Below the pieces are notes generated by a model. The model was not told the DNA's origin and did not search any database. It was given only the letters and a program-made list of their open reading frames with translations. A stretch of DNA of 64,000 nucleotides, from positions 6,948,001 to 7,012,000 of the forward strand of contig NZ_CP107841.1 in NCBI RefSeq assembly GCF_036346855.1, read 5' to 3'. Each line of letters starts with the position of its first letter. Position 1 is the first letter of the stretch. This document shows, piece after piece, positions 36,605 through 45,308 of this stretch. The position numbers were made by a program, and so were the translations under genes. The stretch is from Streptomyces europaeiscabiei. GTDB lineage: Bacteria > Actinomycetota > Actinomycetes > Streptomycetales > Streptomycetaceae.

Positions 36605-36620
36605 TATGTGCGGACGGTAT
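36605..36620. repeat. Right direct repeat (attR-like core)
   Basis: TATGTGCGGACGGTAT, identical to the left copy. Bases 36606-36620 are codons 1-5 (MCGRY) of the SRAP gene. Confidence 0.8.
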
Positions 36621-37421
36621 GCGTCGAGTCGTAGGCCCGAGGATCTCGCAGGAGTCTTTGAGATCGAGAAGTGGGAGCCGGAGGAGGCCTTGGAGCCGGA
36701 TTACAACGTGGCTCCCACCAAGGAGGTCTACGCGGTTCTCGACCGCCCTTTGAAGGACGCCGACGACAAGAGGCCGGTTCGCCAGCTGCGGAAGCTGAAG
36801 TGGGGTCTGGTCCCGTCCTGGTCCAAGAGCCCCGAGGGCGCCGCCCGGATGATCAACGCCCGTGCGGAGACCGTGCACGAGAAGCCGTCGTTCCGCCGTG
36901 CCTTCGCCACCCGGCGCTGCATCCTGCCCGCCGACGGCTACTTCGAGTGGGTCACCGGTACGGGCGAGCGGGAGCTGGAGGTCGAGGGGAAGAAGAAGCG
37001 GCCGCGCAAGCAGCCGTACTTCGTGCTCCCGGCCGACGGTTCGGTCTTCGCGATGGCCGGGCTGTACGAGTTCTGGCGGGACAGGACGCTGCCGGACGAT
37101 CATCCGCTGGCCTGGTGGGCGACCTGCTCGGTGATCACGACGGAGGCCGAGACGTCTCCGCTGGCCGTGGCCCCGCAGGACGGTCCGCACGCGTTGGCCG
37201 AGATCCACCCCCGGATGCCCCTGATGCTCACGCCCGACCGCTGGGACGGATGGCTCGATCCGGCCCGTACGGACCTGGACGACCTGCGCGGTCTGCTCGC
37301 ACCGCCGCCCGCCGGGCTGATGCGCGCCTACCCCGTCTCCACGGCCGTCAGCAACGTCCGCAACAGCGGACCGGAGCTGCTGAAGGAGCTGGAGGGGCCC
37401 GAGGAGGGCACACTCTTCTGA
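36606..37421 (+). CDS. SOS response-associated peptidase (SRAP, YedK/HMCES family)
   Basis: A 271-residue SRAP protein. The catalytic Cys2 (MCGRY) must follow the initiator Met, which fixes the start. Other family residues are NVAPT, WGLVPSW, NARAET, RRCILPADGYFEW, and HPRMPLML with the active His. HMCES-type proteins form a thiazolidine crosslink with abasic sites in single-stranded DNA. The integrated island abuts codon 1; GGAGGG 10 nt before the ATG now comes from island DNA. Confidence 0.93.
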   Translation: MCGRYASSRRPEDLAGVFEIEKWEPEEALEPDYNVAPTKEVYAVLDRPLKDADDKRPVRQLRKLKWGLVPSWSKSPEGAARMINARAETVHEKPSFRRAFATRRCILPADGYFEWVTGTGERELEVEGKKKRPRKQPYFVLPADGSVFAMAGLYEFWRDRTLPDDHPLAWWATCSVITTEAETSPLAVAPQDGPHALAEIHPRMPLMLTPDRWDGWLDPARTDLDDLRGLLAPPPAGLMRAYPVSTAVSNVRNSGPELLKELEGPEEGTLF

Positions 37422-37422
37422 C

Positions 37423-38085
37423 GTGAGCGACAACAAGGCAGGGGACGAGAGCAGGGCAGTGGGAGAAGAGGTCGACACCGAGGCCGGTACGGCCCGCGTC
37501 ACCTGGTGCGAGGCCGAGCGGCCGGAAATCGTCCTCGCGGTCGGTCACGGCGCGGGTGGTGGGATCGAGGCGCGTGATCTGCGGGCCCTCGCCGCCGTGC
37601 TCCCGGAGCACGGCGTGACCGTCGCCCTGGTGGAGCAGCCGTGGCGGGTGGCCGGAAAGAAGCTCGCGCCCGCACCGAAGACGCTGGATCTGGGCTGGCG
37701 GGGGCTGTGGCCCGCGCTGGCGAAGCCGGGGCTGCCGGTCATCGCGGGCGGGCGGAGCGCAGGGGCCCGGGTGGCCTGCCGTACGGCGACTGAGCTGGGC
37801 GCGGCGGCCGTACTGGCGCTGAGCTTTCCGCTGCACCCGCCGGGCAAGCCGGAGAAGTCACGGGCCGACGAGCTGCTCGGGGCCGGGGTGCCCACGCTCG
37901 TCGTCCAGGGCGGGAACGATCCGTTCGGGAGGCCGCAGGAGTTCCCGGAGGGCTCGTACGGGCTCGTGGAGGTGCCGTACGGCGATCACGGGTTCGCCGT
38001 ACCGAAGCGGGCGCCCCTCGGGCAGGAGGAGGCGCTGAGGGCGCTCACCGACGGTGTCGTGGAGTGGATTGCGTCACTCGGATGA
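37423..38085 (+). CDS. Alpha/beta hydrolase, KANL3/Tex30-like
   Basis: A 220-residue small alpha/beta hydrolase. The nucleophile elbow is GGRSAGAR, the acid is likely in VVQGGNDPFG and the His is in YGDHGFAVP, so the triad is complete. An oxyanion-type HGAGGG lies early (VGHGAGGGIEA). The GTG at 37423 immediately follows the SRAP stop, implying co-transcription. Substrate unknown. Confidence 0.83.
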   Translation: MSDNKAGDESRAVGEEVDTEAGTARVTWCEAERPEIVLAVGHGAGGGIEARDLRALAAVLPEHGVTVALVEQPWRVAGKKLAPAPKTLDLGWRGLWPALAKPGLPVIAGGRSAGARVACRTATELGAAAVLALSFPLHPPGKPEKSRADELLGAGVPTLVVQGGNDPFGRPQEFPEGSYGLVEVPYGDHGFAVPKRAPLGQEEALRALTDGVVEWIASLG

Positions 38086-38102
38086 CGGGTCGGGCGGTGG
38101 CT

Positions 38103-38129
38103 GGGAATGCTGAGCGGCGGACCTCTGTT
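38103..38129 (+). promoter_or_regulatory. Sigma-R-dependent promoter of sigR
   Basis: GGAAT at 38104-38108 (GGGAAT from 38103) and GTT at 38127-38129 with exactly 18 bp between them fit the known sigma-R consensus GGAAT-N18-GTT. It lies upstream of the long-form sigR start, matching the autoregulated second promoter of sigR in S. coelicolor. Confidence 0.9.
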
Positions 38130-38189
38130 GTGCGGATCAGACAGCGCGAAAGACCGTGCTGACCCGTCGTAGGAGAGGAAGTCCGCCGC

Positions 38190-39026
38190 ATGGGTTCGAC
38201 CTATTGCCCGAGCCGCAGCAGCCGCGCCGACCTGGACTGGACGGTGCTGCACGCGGCCAAGAGCGGCCCTGTTCGGGCGGCGGCGGGCATGGATCGTCGT
38301 CTATCCTCCGATTCTGGTGGTACCGGTTTCGGTATCGCACAGACGCTGGAGGAGGTGGGTCCGGTCACTGGGACCGACGCAGGGACCGAACGGGGCCAGG
38401 CGGAGCAGCCCGAGGGCACCGAGACCGCAGCGGAGCGCAGCGCCCGTTTCGAGCGGGACGCTCTGGAATTCCTCGACCAGATGTACTCGGCCGCGCTGCG
38501 CATGACGCGCAATCCGGCCGACGCCGAGGACCTGGTGCAGGAGACGTACGCGAAGGCGTACGCGTCCTTCCACCAGTTCCGTGAGGGCACCAACCTGAAG
38601 GCCTGGCTGTACCGCATCCTCACGAACACCTTCATCAACTCGTACCGCAAGAAGCAGCGCGAACCCCAGCGCTCCGCGGCCGAGGAGATCGAGGACTGGC
38701 AGCTGGCGCGCGCCGAGTCGCACATGTCGACCGGGCTGCGTTCCGCCGAGTCGCAGGCGCTCGATCACCTGCCCGACTCGGACGTGAAGTCCGCGCTGCA
38801 GGCGATCCCCGAGGAGTTCCGCATCGCCGTCTATCTCGCCGATGTCGAGGGCTTTGCGTACAAGGAGATCGCCGACATCATGGGGACACCCATCGGTACG
38901 GTGATGTCCCGGCTGCACCGGGGCCGCCGTCAACTGCGCGGCATGCTCGAGGACTACGCCCGTGACCGTGGGCTTGTCCCGGCCGGTGCCGGAGAGTCGA
39001 ACGAAGTGAAAGGCTCGGGCTCATGA
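38190..39026 (+). CDS. sigR: Redox-responsive ECF sigma factor SigR (long form start)
   Basis: An ECF sigma factor for thiol-oxidative stress genes. Region 2 ([40 protein letters not shown]) and region 4 ([36 protein letters not shown]) are complete. Two starts are likely: GTG 38355 ([10 protein letters not shown]; 223 residues, GGAGGA just upstream) gives the stable form, and ATG 38190, with its own GGAGAGGAAG site, adds exactly 55 residues, as reported for the unstable sigma-R' of S. coelicolor. The upstream sigma-R promoter makes this a positive loop. rsrA overlaps by 4 nt. Confidence 0.93.
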   Translation: MGSTYCPSRSSRADLDWTVLHAAKSGPVRAAAGMDRRLSSDSGGTGFGIAQTLEEVGPVTGTDAGTERGQAEQPEGTETAAERSARFERDALEFLDQMYSAALRMTRNPADAEDLVQETYAKAYASFHQFREGTNLKAWLYRILTNTFINSYRKKQREPQRSAAEEIEDWQLARAESHMSTGLRSAESQALDHLPDSDVKSALQAIPEEFRIAVYLADVEGFAYKEIADIMGTPIGTVMSRLHRGRRQLRGMLEDYARDRGLVPAGAGESNEVKGSGS

Positions 39027-39334
39027 GCTGCGGAGAGCCGCATGAGACGGATTGCAGCGAAATCCTCGATCATCTCTACGAGTTCCTCGACCGGGAGATG
39101 CCCGACGCCGACTGCACCAAGTTCGAGCACCACTTCGAGGAGTGCTCGCCCTGCCTGGAGAAGTACGGGCTCGAACAGGCCGTCAAGAAGCTGGTCAAGC
39201 GGTGCTGCGGGCAGGACGACGTGCCCACCGACCTGCGTGCCAAGGTGATGGGCCGGATCGATCTGATCCGGTCGGGACAGACCGTGCCAGAGCACGATGT
39301 GACGGCCTCACCGGCCGCACCGCAGGAGACCTGA
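39023..39334 (+). CDS. rsrA: Zinc-containing anti-sigma factor RsrA
   Basis: A 103-residue ZAS-family anti-sigma factor that binds SigR when reduced and releases it upon disulfide formation. The redox and zinc residues are all in place: Cys3, Cys11, Cys31, His37, Cys41, Cys44, Cys61 and Cys62 ([19 protein letters not shown]). The HxxxCxxC core is intact. The ATG overlaps the sigR stop (39023-39026), ensuring balanced synthesis. A terminator hairpin follows. Confidence 0.95.
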   Translation: MSCGEPHETDCSEILDHLYEFLDREMPDADCTKFEHHFEECSPCLEKYGLEQAVKKLVKRCCGQDDVPTDLRAKVMGRIDLIRSGQTVPEHDVTASPAAPQET

Positions 39335-39337
39335 TCA

Positions 39338-39387
39338 CTGAGCCCGTTCCGGGAGCGGCCGTTCGGCCGTTCATGGAACGGGCTCAG
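39338..39387. terminator. Terminator between rsrA and a convergent gene
   Basis: CTGAGCCCGTTCC at 39338-39350 pairs perfectly with GGAACGGGCTCAG at 39375-39387. A third related copy of the right arm lies at about 39408-39420. It separates rsrA from the convergent roadblock gene. Confidence 0.75.
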
Positions 39388-39416
39388 TCGTCGGGTCGTG
39401 GTGGGGTGGAACGGGC

Positions 39417-39782
39417 TCAGACCTCGAGACCGTTCTCGATGCGCTTCAGGCCGTGGCGGGCCAGTGCCAGGTTGCTGCGGCCGCGGTCCAGCGCCAGGTA
39501 GAGGAAGAGCGAGCCCTTGCTGCTGGTCAGCGGGCGGATCAGGTGGTACTGCCGGCCCAGCGTGATCAGGATGTCCTCGATCACGTCGTTCATGTCCAGC
39601 GAGGCCAGCGTGCGCATCTTGGAGCGCACCACCTCGGTGTTTCCGGCCGCCGCGAGTTCCAGGTCGAGGTGCTGCCCGCCGCCGAGGGTGCCGAGCGACA
39701 TACCGCTCTCGTAGTCGACCAGCGCGACACCGATCGCACCGTCGAGGGTCATGGCTTCCTTGAGCGCGGTCTCGATGTTCAT
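39417..39782 (-). CDS. Roadblock/LC7 domain protein
   Basis: A 121-residue single-domain roadblock/LC7 protein (IETALKEAMTLDGAIGVALV, SLFLYLALDRGRSNLALARH). In bacteria these proteins act as MglB-like regulators of small GTPases or as scaffold dimers. No small GTPase lies in this cluster. It faces away from the neighbouring plus-strand roadblock gene, with 154 bp of divergent control region between them that is AT-rich near 39870-39890. Confidence 0.8.
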   Translation of the reverse strand: MNIETALKEAMTLDGAIGVALVDYESGMSLGTLGGGQHLDLELAAAGNTEVVRSKMRTLASLDMNDVIEDILITLGRQYHLIRPLTSSKGSLFLYLALDRGRSNLALARHGLKRIENGLEV

Positions 39783-39936
39783 CTTGCTGCCCCAATTCCT
39801 CAGTGCTGCTGACCGGTCACTGTCCGGCCAACTACGATCGAACGCGAGTGACCCTCTGGTCACAAACATCAACTTTTTTGTGTGTTACGGAAGTTGGCGT
39901 TCAAAATACTGTGCGGCGCGTGCACGTGGAGGGCGA

Positions 39937-40311
39937 ATGGGGGAAAGGGTGACAGCGCTCCAGGCCTCCCTGAACCGGCTTCTCGACTCTCCCGGCGTCA
40001 CCGGTGTCGCCCTCGTCGACGCGGTCACGGGTCTCACCTACGCCGCGGCGGGTGACGACACCCAGGCGGGGACGGGGGCGGAGTGCTCCGATCTCGCCAC
40101 CCTCATCTCCGAGCGGCTCGGCGCGGCGGGGGCCGAGGGGGAGTTGGAAAGCGTGGTCATGACCAGCAGGAGACGCCATCAGGTGCTGCTCCGCGTGGAC
40201 CGGTCGGCCGGCGACCCGCTGCTGCTGGCGGCCGGTCTCGACCGCGACCGGGCGAACGTGGCCCTGGCGCTGCGCAGCCTCGGCGACCGGGCCCGAGAGG
40301 TGCTGGCGTGA
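39937..40311 (+). CDS. Roadblock/LC7-like protein
   Basis: A 124-residue protein resembling the neighbouring roadblock protein (SPGVTGVALVDAVTGLTYAA; LLLAAGLDRDRANVALALRS). GGAGGG precedes the ATG at 39937; a GTG at 39949 is also possible. Its stop overlaps the next gene as GTGA. It starts an operon-like group of four plus-strand genes. Likely pairs with one of the other local roadblock proteins. Confidence 0.75.
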   Translation: MGERVTALQASLNRLLDSPGVTGVALVDAVTGLTYAAAGDDTQAGTGAECSDLATLISERLGAAGAEGELESVVMTSRRRHQVLLRVDRSAGDPLLLAAGLDRDRANVALALRSLGDRAREVLA

Positions 40312-41147
40312 AGACTCCCTCGGCGCGCAACGTACCCGCGCTTCTGCAGGCACTGCACCAGGAGGGTCATACCGGCACGGTGCGGGTCTCCGGTGCCCCT
40401 GGTGGCACGATTCACCTGCGGAACGGCCTGATCGGCGCGATCGAGACACCGGGTGCGCCGACCGCGACGTCCACGCTCCTCGCCTCGGGCCGGATCGACG
40501 ACGACGTCTGGCTGGCGGCCTCCGCGGCCGAACCCGATGCCGACCGGCTCGACCTGCACCTGGCGGCAGCCGGTCTGATCGGCGCCGCCGAACTGGAGGT
40601 CGTCTGCACGGCGGCCGTGTTCGACGGGGCCTTCGCGATGGCGCTCAGTCCCCCCGGCGGCTGGGAACTGACCGAACGGCAGCCCACCCTCCTCGCCCGG
40701 CCGGGCGTCGAGCCGCGGCCGCTGGCCGAGGAGACCACCCGCCGCATGGCGCTGCTGACCCGGCTGTGGGGCCCCGCGGGCGAACTGGCCCGCGCCCGGC
40801 CCGAACCGGTCACCGGCCGCGCCACCCCGGAACACGACGGCCGGCTGACCCGACGCCACCGCGACCTCGTCGAGAGCGTCAACGGCCGCCGCACGCCACG
40901 TGACATCGCCTTCGCCCGGGGGCGCGGCCTCTACGCGGTGATGCTGGACCTCGTCCGGCTGGAATCTCTCCAGGCCGTCCGATGGGAGACCAGGACCGAG
41001 CCCGACAGCCGGCCCAGCACCGCGCCCCGGATCCCACAGGGGCAGCCGCCGTCCGACGAGCCGTCACCGAGAGCCGGTCCCCTGCCCAGACGCAGGCCCG
41101 GCGGAGGCTCTCCCAGCGGAGACCTCGGAGCGAAGGACGGGCAGTGA
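40308..41147 (+). CDS. DUF4388/PATAN-like domain protein
   Basis: A 279-residue protein. The N-terminal ~100 residues (VPALLQALHQEGHTGTVRVS, GGTIHLRNGLIGAIETPG) look like a PATAN/DUF4388 domain, associated in other bacteria with two-component and GTPase signalling. The middle is helical and the last ~50 residues are Pro/Arg-rich. The GTG start overlaps the previous gene by 4 nt and its own stop overlaps the next GTG, so the genes are translationally coupled. Precise role unknown. Confidence 0.65.
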   Translation: MKTPSARNVPALLQALHQEGHTGTVRVSGAPGGTIHLRNGLIGAIETPGAPTATSTLLASGRIDDDVWLAASAAEPDADRLDLHLAAAGLIGAAELEVVCTAAVFDGAFAMALSPPGGWELTERQPTLLARPGVEPRPLAEETTRRMALLTRLWGPAGELARARPEPVTGRATPEHDGRLTRRHRDLVESVNGRRTPRDIAFARGRGLYAVMLDLVRLESLQAVRWETRTEPDSRPSTAPRIPQGQPPSDEPSPRAGPLPRRRPGGGSPSGDLGAKDGQ

Positions 41148-41665
41148 GCCCCGACAAAGACCCGGCCCGCAAGCGCCGCATACGCAGCAAGGCCGCCCGC
41201 CTCCGACGGCGTTCGGCCCCGAGAACAGCCGCGGACGACCAGCCGGTCCCACCCCCCGAGATCCCACCGTCCGCCGCGCCCGTCCGCGCGACCGAGATCC
41301 CACCGTCCGCCGCGCCCGTCCCCACGGCAGTGGCACCACCGCCGTCCACCGAGCCCGGTGGCACGACGGCCGACCAGCCACCTTCCGTTCCGTCCGGCGT
41401 CGCTGCCGCACCACGGCCGTCGCGCGCCGAGCCCGGTGGCGCTGCCGCGGGACCGCCGCCGTTACCCGTCCGGGGCGCCGCACAGGTTCCCGCGAACGCC
41501 GGGGACGACACGCCGGACAACCCGGCCGTGCCGCCCTCCTTCCCACCCCTGTCCCTGCTGTCGGCCGAGGAACTGCTCGCCGACCGACCCTCCCTCGAAA
41601 TGCTGCGGCGTGTCCGCCGCGGGCTGCGGGCTCTTCCCGAGTCCGACCGGCACATCTCCGACTGA
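41144..41665 (+). CDS. Pro/Ala-rich hypothetical protein
   Basis: A 173-residue protein: basic N-terminus (RKRRIRSKAARLRRRSAPR), a ~100-residue Pro/Ala/Val-rich low-complexity stretch containing a repeated EIPPSAAPV unit, and a short helical C-terminus (LSLLSAEELLADRPSLEMLR). No catalytic motif. It overlaps the preceding gene by 4 nt, which argues that it is real despite the low complexity. Possibly a linker or partner for the roadblock/PATAN proteins. Confidence 0.6.
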   Translation: MSPDKDPARKRRIRSKAARLRRRSAPRTAADDQPVPPPEIPPSAAPVRATEIPPSAAPVPTAVAPPPSTEPGGTTADQPPSVPSGVAAAPRPSRAEPGGAAAGPPPLPVRGAAQVPANAGDDTPDNPAVPPSFPPLSLLSAEELLADRPSLEMLRRVRRGLRALPESDRHISD

Positions 41666-41883
41666 GGGGGTGCTGTGAAAGTCCCGCACAGCACCTGCGG
41701 CGCCCGGCACGCACCCTCGCCGCACCGGCCAGGGGCCCGAGTAGCCCGGCTACGAGGACCTCGGTCCGGCACACCGAGGCCATCCGCCGGACACCGCGGG
41801 CAGCGCACAGGACTTTCACGCCACCCCCTGCCGCTCGGACCGCACACCCCACTGCAGACGTCTGGACCAAGGAGCACGTGCCC

Positions 41884-42273
41884 ATGACCACACACGCATC
41901 GACCGAATCGCTGACCGGCATCCTGGCCTCGTTGCGTGACCGGGTCATGGGCGTCTCCGAGAGTGTCCTGTCCACCGTGGACGGGCTTCTCGTCGTCGCC
42001 GACGTCGACAAGGTTCACCCCGAGTCCGTCGCCGCGCTCGCCGCCGCCACCCTCGGCGTCAGCCGCCGCATGGCCGACCAGTCCGGCGTCGGCGCGCTCC
42101 GCGAGGTCGTCGTCCGGTGCGGTGCCGGGCACGTCATCGTCGTCGCCGTCGGCGAGCGCACCCTCCTGACCGTCATGGGTGACGACGGCCTCGACTTCGC
42201 CGCCTTCCAGCGAGAGTCCCCGGCGATTGTGGAGCAGCTCAACAAGGTGCTCGCGGCGGACGTGGCGCACTGA
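41884..42273 (+). CDS. Roadblock/LC7 domain protein
   Basis: A 129-residue roadblock-type protein (VLSTVDGLLVVADVDKVHPE, LAAATLGVSRRMADQSGVGA, VVAVGERTLLTVMG). AAGGAG lies 9 nt before the ATG at 41884; a GTG two codons earlier is less well spaced. 218 bp separate it from the Pro-rich gene, so it may have its own promoter. Third roadblock protein in 2.9 kb. Confidence 0.8.
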   Translation: MTTHASTESLTGILASLRDRVMGVSESVLSTVDGLLVVADVDKVHPESVAALAAATLGVSRRMADQSGVGALREVVVRCGAGHVIVVAVGERTLLTVMGDDGLDFAAFQRESPAIVEQLNKVLAADVAH

Positions 42274-43476
42274 GCCGAGCGCTGTCGACGGTTTCGTGGA
42301 CCGCCGGTGCGGTGCCGGCCGTCGGATCCCGTCGCCTGCGCGGTTCGTCGTGGGAGGACGGCGTAGCCGCTTTCGGAAGGGCCGTCAGGGGAACGTCATC
42401 GGACCGGAGCGCCGCTTCACCGACACGGTGCTTCACTCGAAAGAGCTAATCCGGCCGCGGTGGCTTCATGGATTCACCCGCAGGCGGCCCCTCCCGGTCC
42501 TGCTTGCCGTCGCGGTGTGGGCCGCCTCCCGGGCGCATGAGGCACCCGGTGGCCGGGACGCGGTCGCCGGCCCCGACTTCCCGTACGCGCCGCTGGCCGC
42601 CGGGCCGCGGCGCTGATGTTCCGCGCGGTACTCACCCTGCTCGACGGCGGCATCCTGGCCCTCAAGGCCGTGGGGGCACCTCCCACGCCCTTGAGGCAGT
42701 GGGGGAGGGCGCCGCTGCGGGGAGCCTGGAGGTTTCGGCCCGCTGTCGAGGACGAGCCGCGGACGCTGCCGGGGATCGGGTCGGGGCTGTACGACCGGGG
42801 TCGTCATGGCGCTCGCGGTCGGTGTCGGTGTCGGTGTCGGCACTGCCGGTCCTCGCCGTCCCTCTCCTGCCGGCCCCGGCCGTCGTCCCGGCGGTAGCGG
42901 CCGCGCTCAGCCCTGAGGTGGGGCGTGAGCCGGTGCTCGGTGAGCCCGAGCCGACCGTCCGCGACCGCGCGGCGCTGACGCACGGCAGCGGCCGGCTGAG
43001 CCTCCTCGACCCCGTGCCGGCCGGGCCGCCGCCGGGCTCCGGGCGGCCGCACGGCGCCGGATCGCGCTGCCGTGCGGCGCGGTCGTACGGCGGACCGGGG
43101 TGGACGCCGAGGTCGTCGCGGTGGTGGAGCGGCAGGCGGATCCGTACCGTGAGCAGCCGGGCGGCGCGCAGATCGCACGGGCTGTGAACGCATACGAGGG
43201 GAAGGTCCGGGAAGCAGGGCCCGGTGGGCCGCTCAGGTTGCTGGAGGAACTGCGGCCGGGGACGGCGCGGGACTGTCGCCCGGAGGTGGTGGAATCGCGC
43301 GCGAGGGTACTGTCGAAGGACTGTCTGACCCTGCCCACTGTGGGGTAACCCATGGGTAATGAGCGGCCCTCCGCGCGGTCGTGGTTGGATGCGAGGGAGA
43401 GGGTGTACCGGGGGGCGACGGCCAGCCCACTCCGACGGAACTGGCAGGCGGGAACCGTAACTGGCAGGCGGGAATC
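42274..43476. other. 1.2-kb stretch without an intact gene
   Basis: Several frames show coding-like segments that do not join: VLLAVAVWAASRAHEAPGGR near 42490, VLAVPLLPAPAVVPAVAAAL near 42850, and VDAEVVAVVERQADPYREQP from 43100 to a stop at 43348. None has a start, ribosome site and full length together. I read it as decayed coding sequence of unknown family, with a dispersed repeat inserted at 42661. Confidence 0.45.
42661..42707. repeat. Dispersed palindromic repeat (CACCTCCCACG type)
   Basis: CTCAAGGCCGTGGG pairs with CCCACGCCCTTGAG across GGCACCT, followed by GCAGTGGGGGAG. I know this sequence type as common between Streptomyces genes. It lies within the decayed region. Confidence 0.6.
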
Positions 43477-44484
43477 GTGAGGATCTTCGGCAAGGGACGG
43501 CATCGGCCCTCCGCCTCTTGGCGGCAGGCCACCGATCGTGCGTTCACGCTGATCGGCGACGGTCGGTACGAGGACGCGGGCGCGCTGCTGACACGTGCCG
43601 CGGACCTGGAGCCGTGGCTGTCCGAGTCCTGGTTCAACCTCGCCCTGCTGCACAAGTTCCGGCACGACTGGGAGCAGGCGCGGGCGGCGGGTCTCAGGGC
43701 CGTCGCACTACTGGACCGGGAGACCGGGGCGCCCGACTGGTGGAACGTGGGCATCGCCGCGACCGCCCTGCAGGACTGGCCGCTGGCCCGCCGCGCCTGG
43801 CAGGCGTACGGCCTGCGGGTGCCCGGCGGTGCCTCCCGGCCGAGGCCCGGGAGCGGCCCCGGCGACAACGGGGAGCCGGTGGGCATGGACCTCGGCAGCG
43901 CGGCCGTACGGCTCTCGCCGGAGGGCGAGGCCGAGGTCGTGTGGGGGCGGCGGCTCGACCCCGCCCGGATCGAGGTCCTCTCCATTCCGCTGCCGTCGTC
44001 CGGACGGCGCTGGGGCGAGGTAGTCCTGCACGACGGAGTGCCGCACGGGGAGCGGACCACGGCCGTGGGGCACGCCTATCCGGTGTTCGACGAGATCGAG
44101 CTGTGGGCGCCTTCTCCTGTCCCGACGTGGGTGGTGTTGCTGGAGGCCGCGACCGAGGCGGACCGGGACGCGCTGGAGCGGCTCGCGGCGGACGCCGGGT
44201 TCGCGGCGGAGGACTGGTCGTCGTCGGTGCGGTTGTTGTGCCGGCTGTGTTCCGAGTCGCGGATGCCGTCCGACGAGGGGGACGGGGAGCATCTCGATCC
44301 GCACGATCACAGTGAGCCGGGGCATCCCGGGCCGCTGGGGCATGTGACGGACGGGCAGTTGTGGGCGCCGGAGCGGGAGTGCGGGATCGCCGCGCCGGCT
44401 TCGTTGGTCCGGGGGTTGCTGGACGGGTGGGTCGCGGACAGTCCGGATTCCCGTGACTGGCGGGATCTGGAAGAGGTCTGTTAG
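43477..44484 (+). CDS. TPR-containing protein
   Basis: A 335-residue protein. The first ~130 residues contain TPR-like helices ([60 protein letters not shown]); the rest is a conserved but unassigned domain with [20 protein letters not shown] and several Cys/Trp residues. The GTG at 43477 follows an AGGCGGGAA site. It reads toward def. Function unknown. Confidence 0.75.
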   Translation: MRIFGKGRHRPSASWRQATDRAFTLIGDGRYEDAGALLTRAADLEPWLSESWFNLALLHKFRHDWEQARAAGLRAVALLDRETGAPDWWNVGIAATALQDWPLARRAWQAYGLRVPGGASRPRPGSGPGDNGEPVGMDLGSAAVRLSPEGEAEVVWGRRLDPARIEVLSIPLPSSGRRWGEVVLHDGVPHGERTTAVGHAYPVFDEIELWAPSPVPTWVVLLEAATEADRDALERLAADAGFAAEDWSSSVRLLCRLCSESRMPSDEGDGEHLDPHDHSEPGHPGPLGHVTDGQLWAPERECGIAAPASLVRGLLDGWVADSPDSRDWRDLEEVC

Positions 44485-44639
44485 GCGCTCGTCCGGGTGC
44501 GTGCCGCATGTGGCTGGTCGCGCAGCTCCCAGAGCCCCTTACAGAGCGCTACCTGACAGGGCGCCCCTCGACCGGCGCGCTCCCCGTACCCTGTAGCAGC
44601 ATCACAACCCCCTGTTTTCTAGGAAGGCGTACGTCTGTC

Positions 44640-45290
44640 ATGGCCCAGCAGGACACCGATCAGCAGCACGTGGGCGTGCTCCCCGTCGATGACGAGGGAT
44701 TCGTCGTCGACACGGAGGACTGCGAGGAGCGCGAGCAGGCGTACCGGGAGCGTGGCACGTCGCTGCCGATCACCGTGGTCGGGAACCCGGTGCTGCACAA
44801 GGAGTGCAAGGACGTCACGGAGTTCGGCGACGAGCTGGCGAAGCTGGTGGACGACATGTTCGCCAGCCAGCGCACGGCGGAGGGTGTGGGCCTGGCCGCG
44901 AACCAGGTCGGCGTCGATCTGAAGGTGTTCGTGTACGACTGCCCGGACGACGAGGGCAAGCGGCACACCGGTGTGATCTGCAACCCCAAGCTGGTCGAAC
45001 TGCCCGCCGAGACGCGCCGGTTGGACGACAGCAACGAGGGCTGCCTGTCGGTGCCGACCGCGTACATGCCGCTCGCCCGCCCCGACTACGCCGAGGTCAC
45101 CGGGCAGGACGAGAAGGGCAACCCGATCAAGGTGCGCGGCACCGGCTACTTCGCGCGCTGCCTGCAGCACGAGACCGACCACCTGTACGGCTACCTGTAC
45201 ATCGACCGGCTCTCCAAGCGCGACCGCAAGGACGCGCTGCGCCAGATGGCGGAGAGCGAGCCCCGGTACCCCGTGGTCGCGAACGACTGA
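44640..45290 (+). CDS. def: Peptide deformylase
   Basis: A 216-residue deformylase that removes the formyl group from nascent proteins. The three family motifs are present: [10 protein letters not shown] (motif 1), EGCLSVP (motif 2, metal Cys) and QHETDHLYG (motif 3, HExxH). A ~45-residue acidic N-terminal extension, common in Streptomyces, precedes the fold. The ATG at 44640 has AGGAAGG 11 nt upstream. It ends 18 bp from the convergent AraC gene. Confidence 0.93.
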   Translation: MAQQDTDQQHVGVLPVDDEGFVVDTEDCEEREQAYRERGTSLPITVVGNPVLHKECKDVTEFGDELAKLVDDMFASQRTAEGVGLAANQVGVDLKVFVYDCPDDEGKRHTGVICNPKLVELPAETRRLDDSNEGCLSVPTAYMPLARPDYAEVTGQDEKGNPIKVRGTGYFARCLQHETDHLYGYLYIDRLSKRDRKDALRQMAESEPRYPVVAND

Positions 45291-45308
45291 GCCGCGTCGG
45301 CCCTGCCC

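Larger units (their letters stand above)
21815..36620. mobile_element. Putative integrated genomic island, ~14.8 kb
   Basis: It is bounded by a perfect 16-bp direct repeat (TATGTGCGGACGGTAT) that is the first coding segment of the SRAP gene. A decayed tyrosine-integrase C-terminus lies about 50 bp inside the right repeat and a decayed IS110 transposase at the left. Cargo genes are unlike the conserved flanks and are mainly catabolic. No relaxase, replication or conjugation gene was found, so it looks like a fixed remnant. Inferred from architecture only. Confidence 0.72.
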
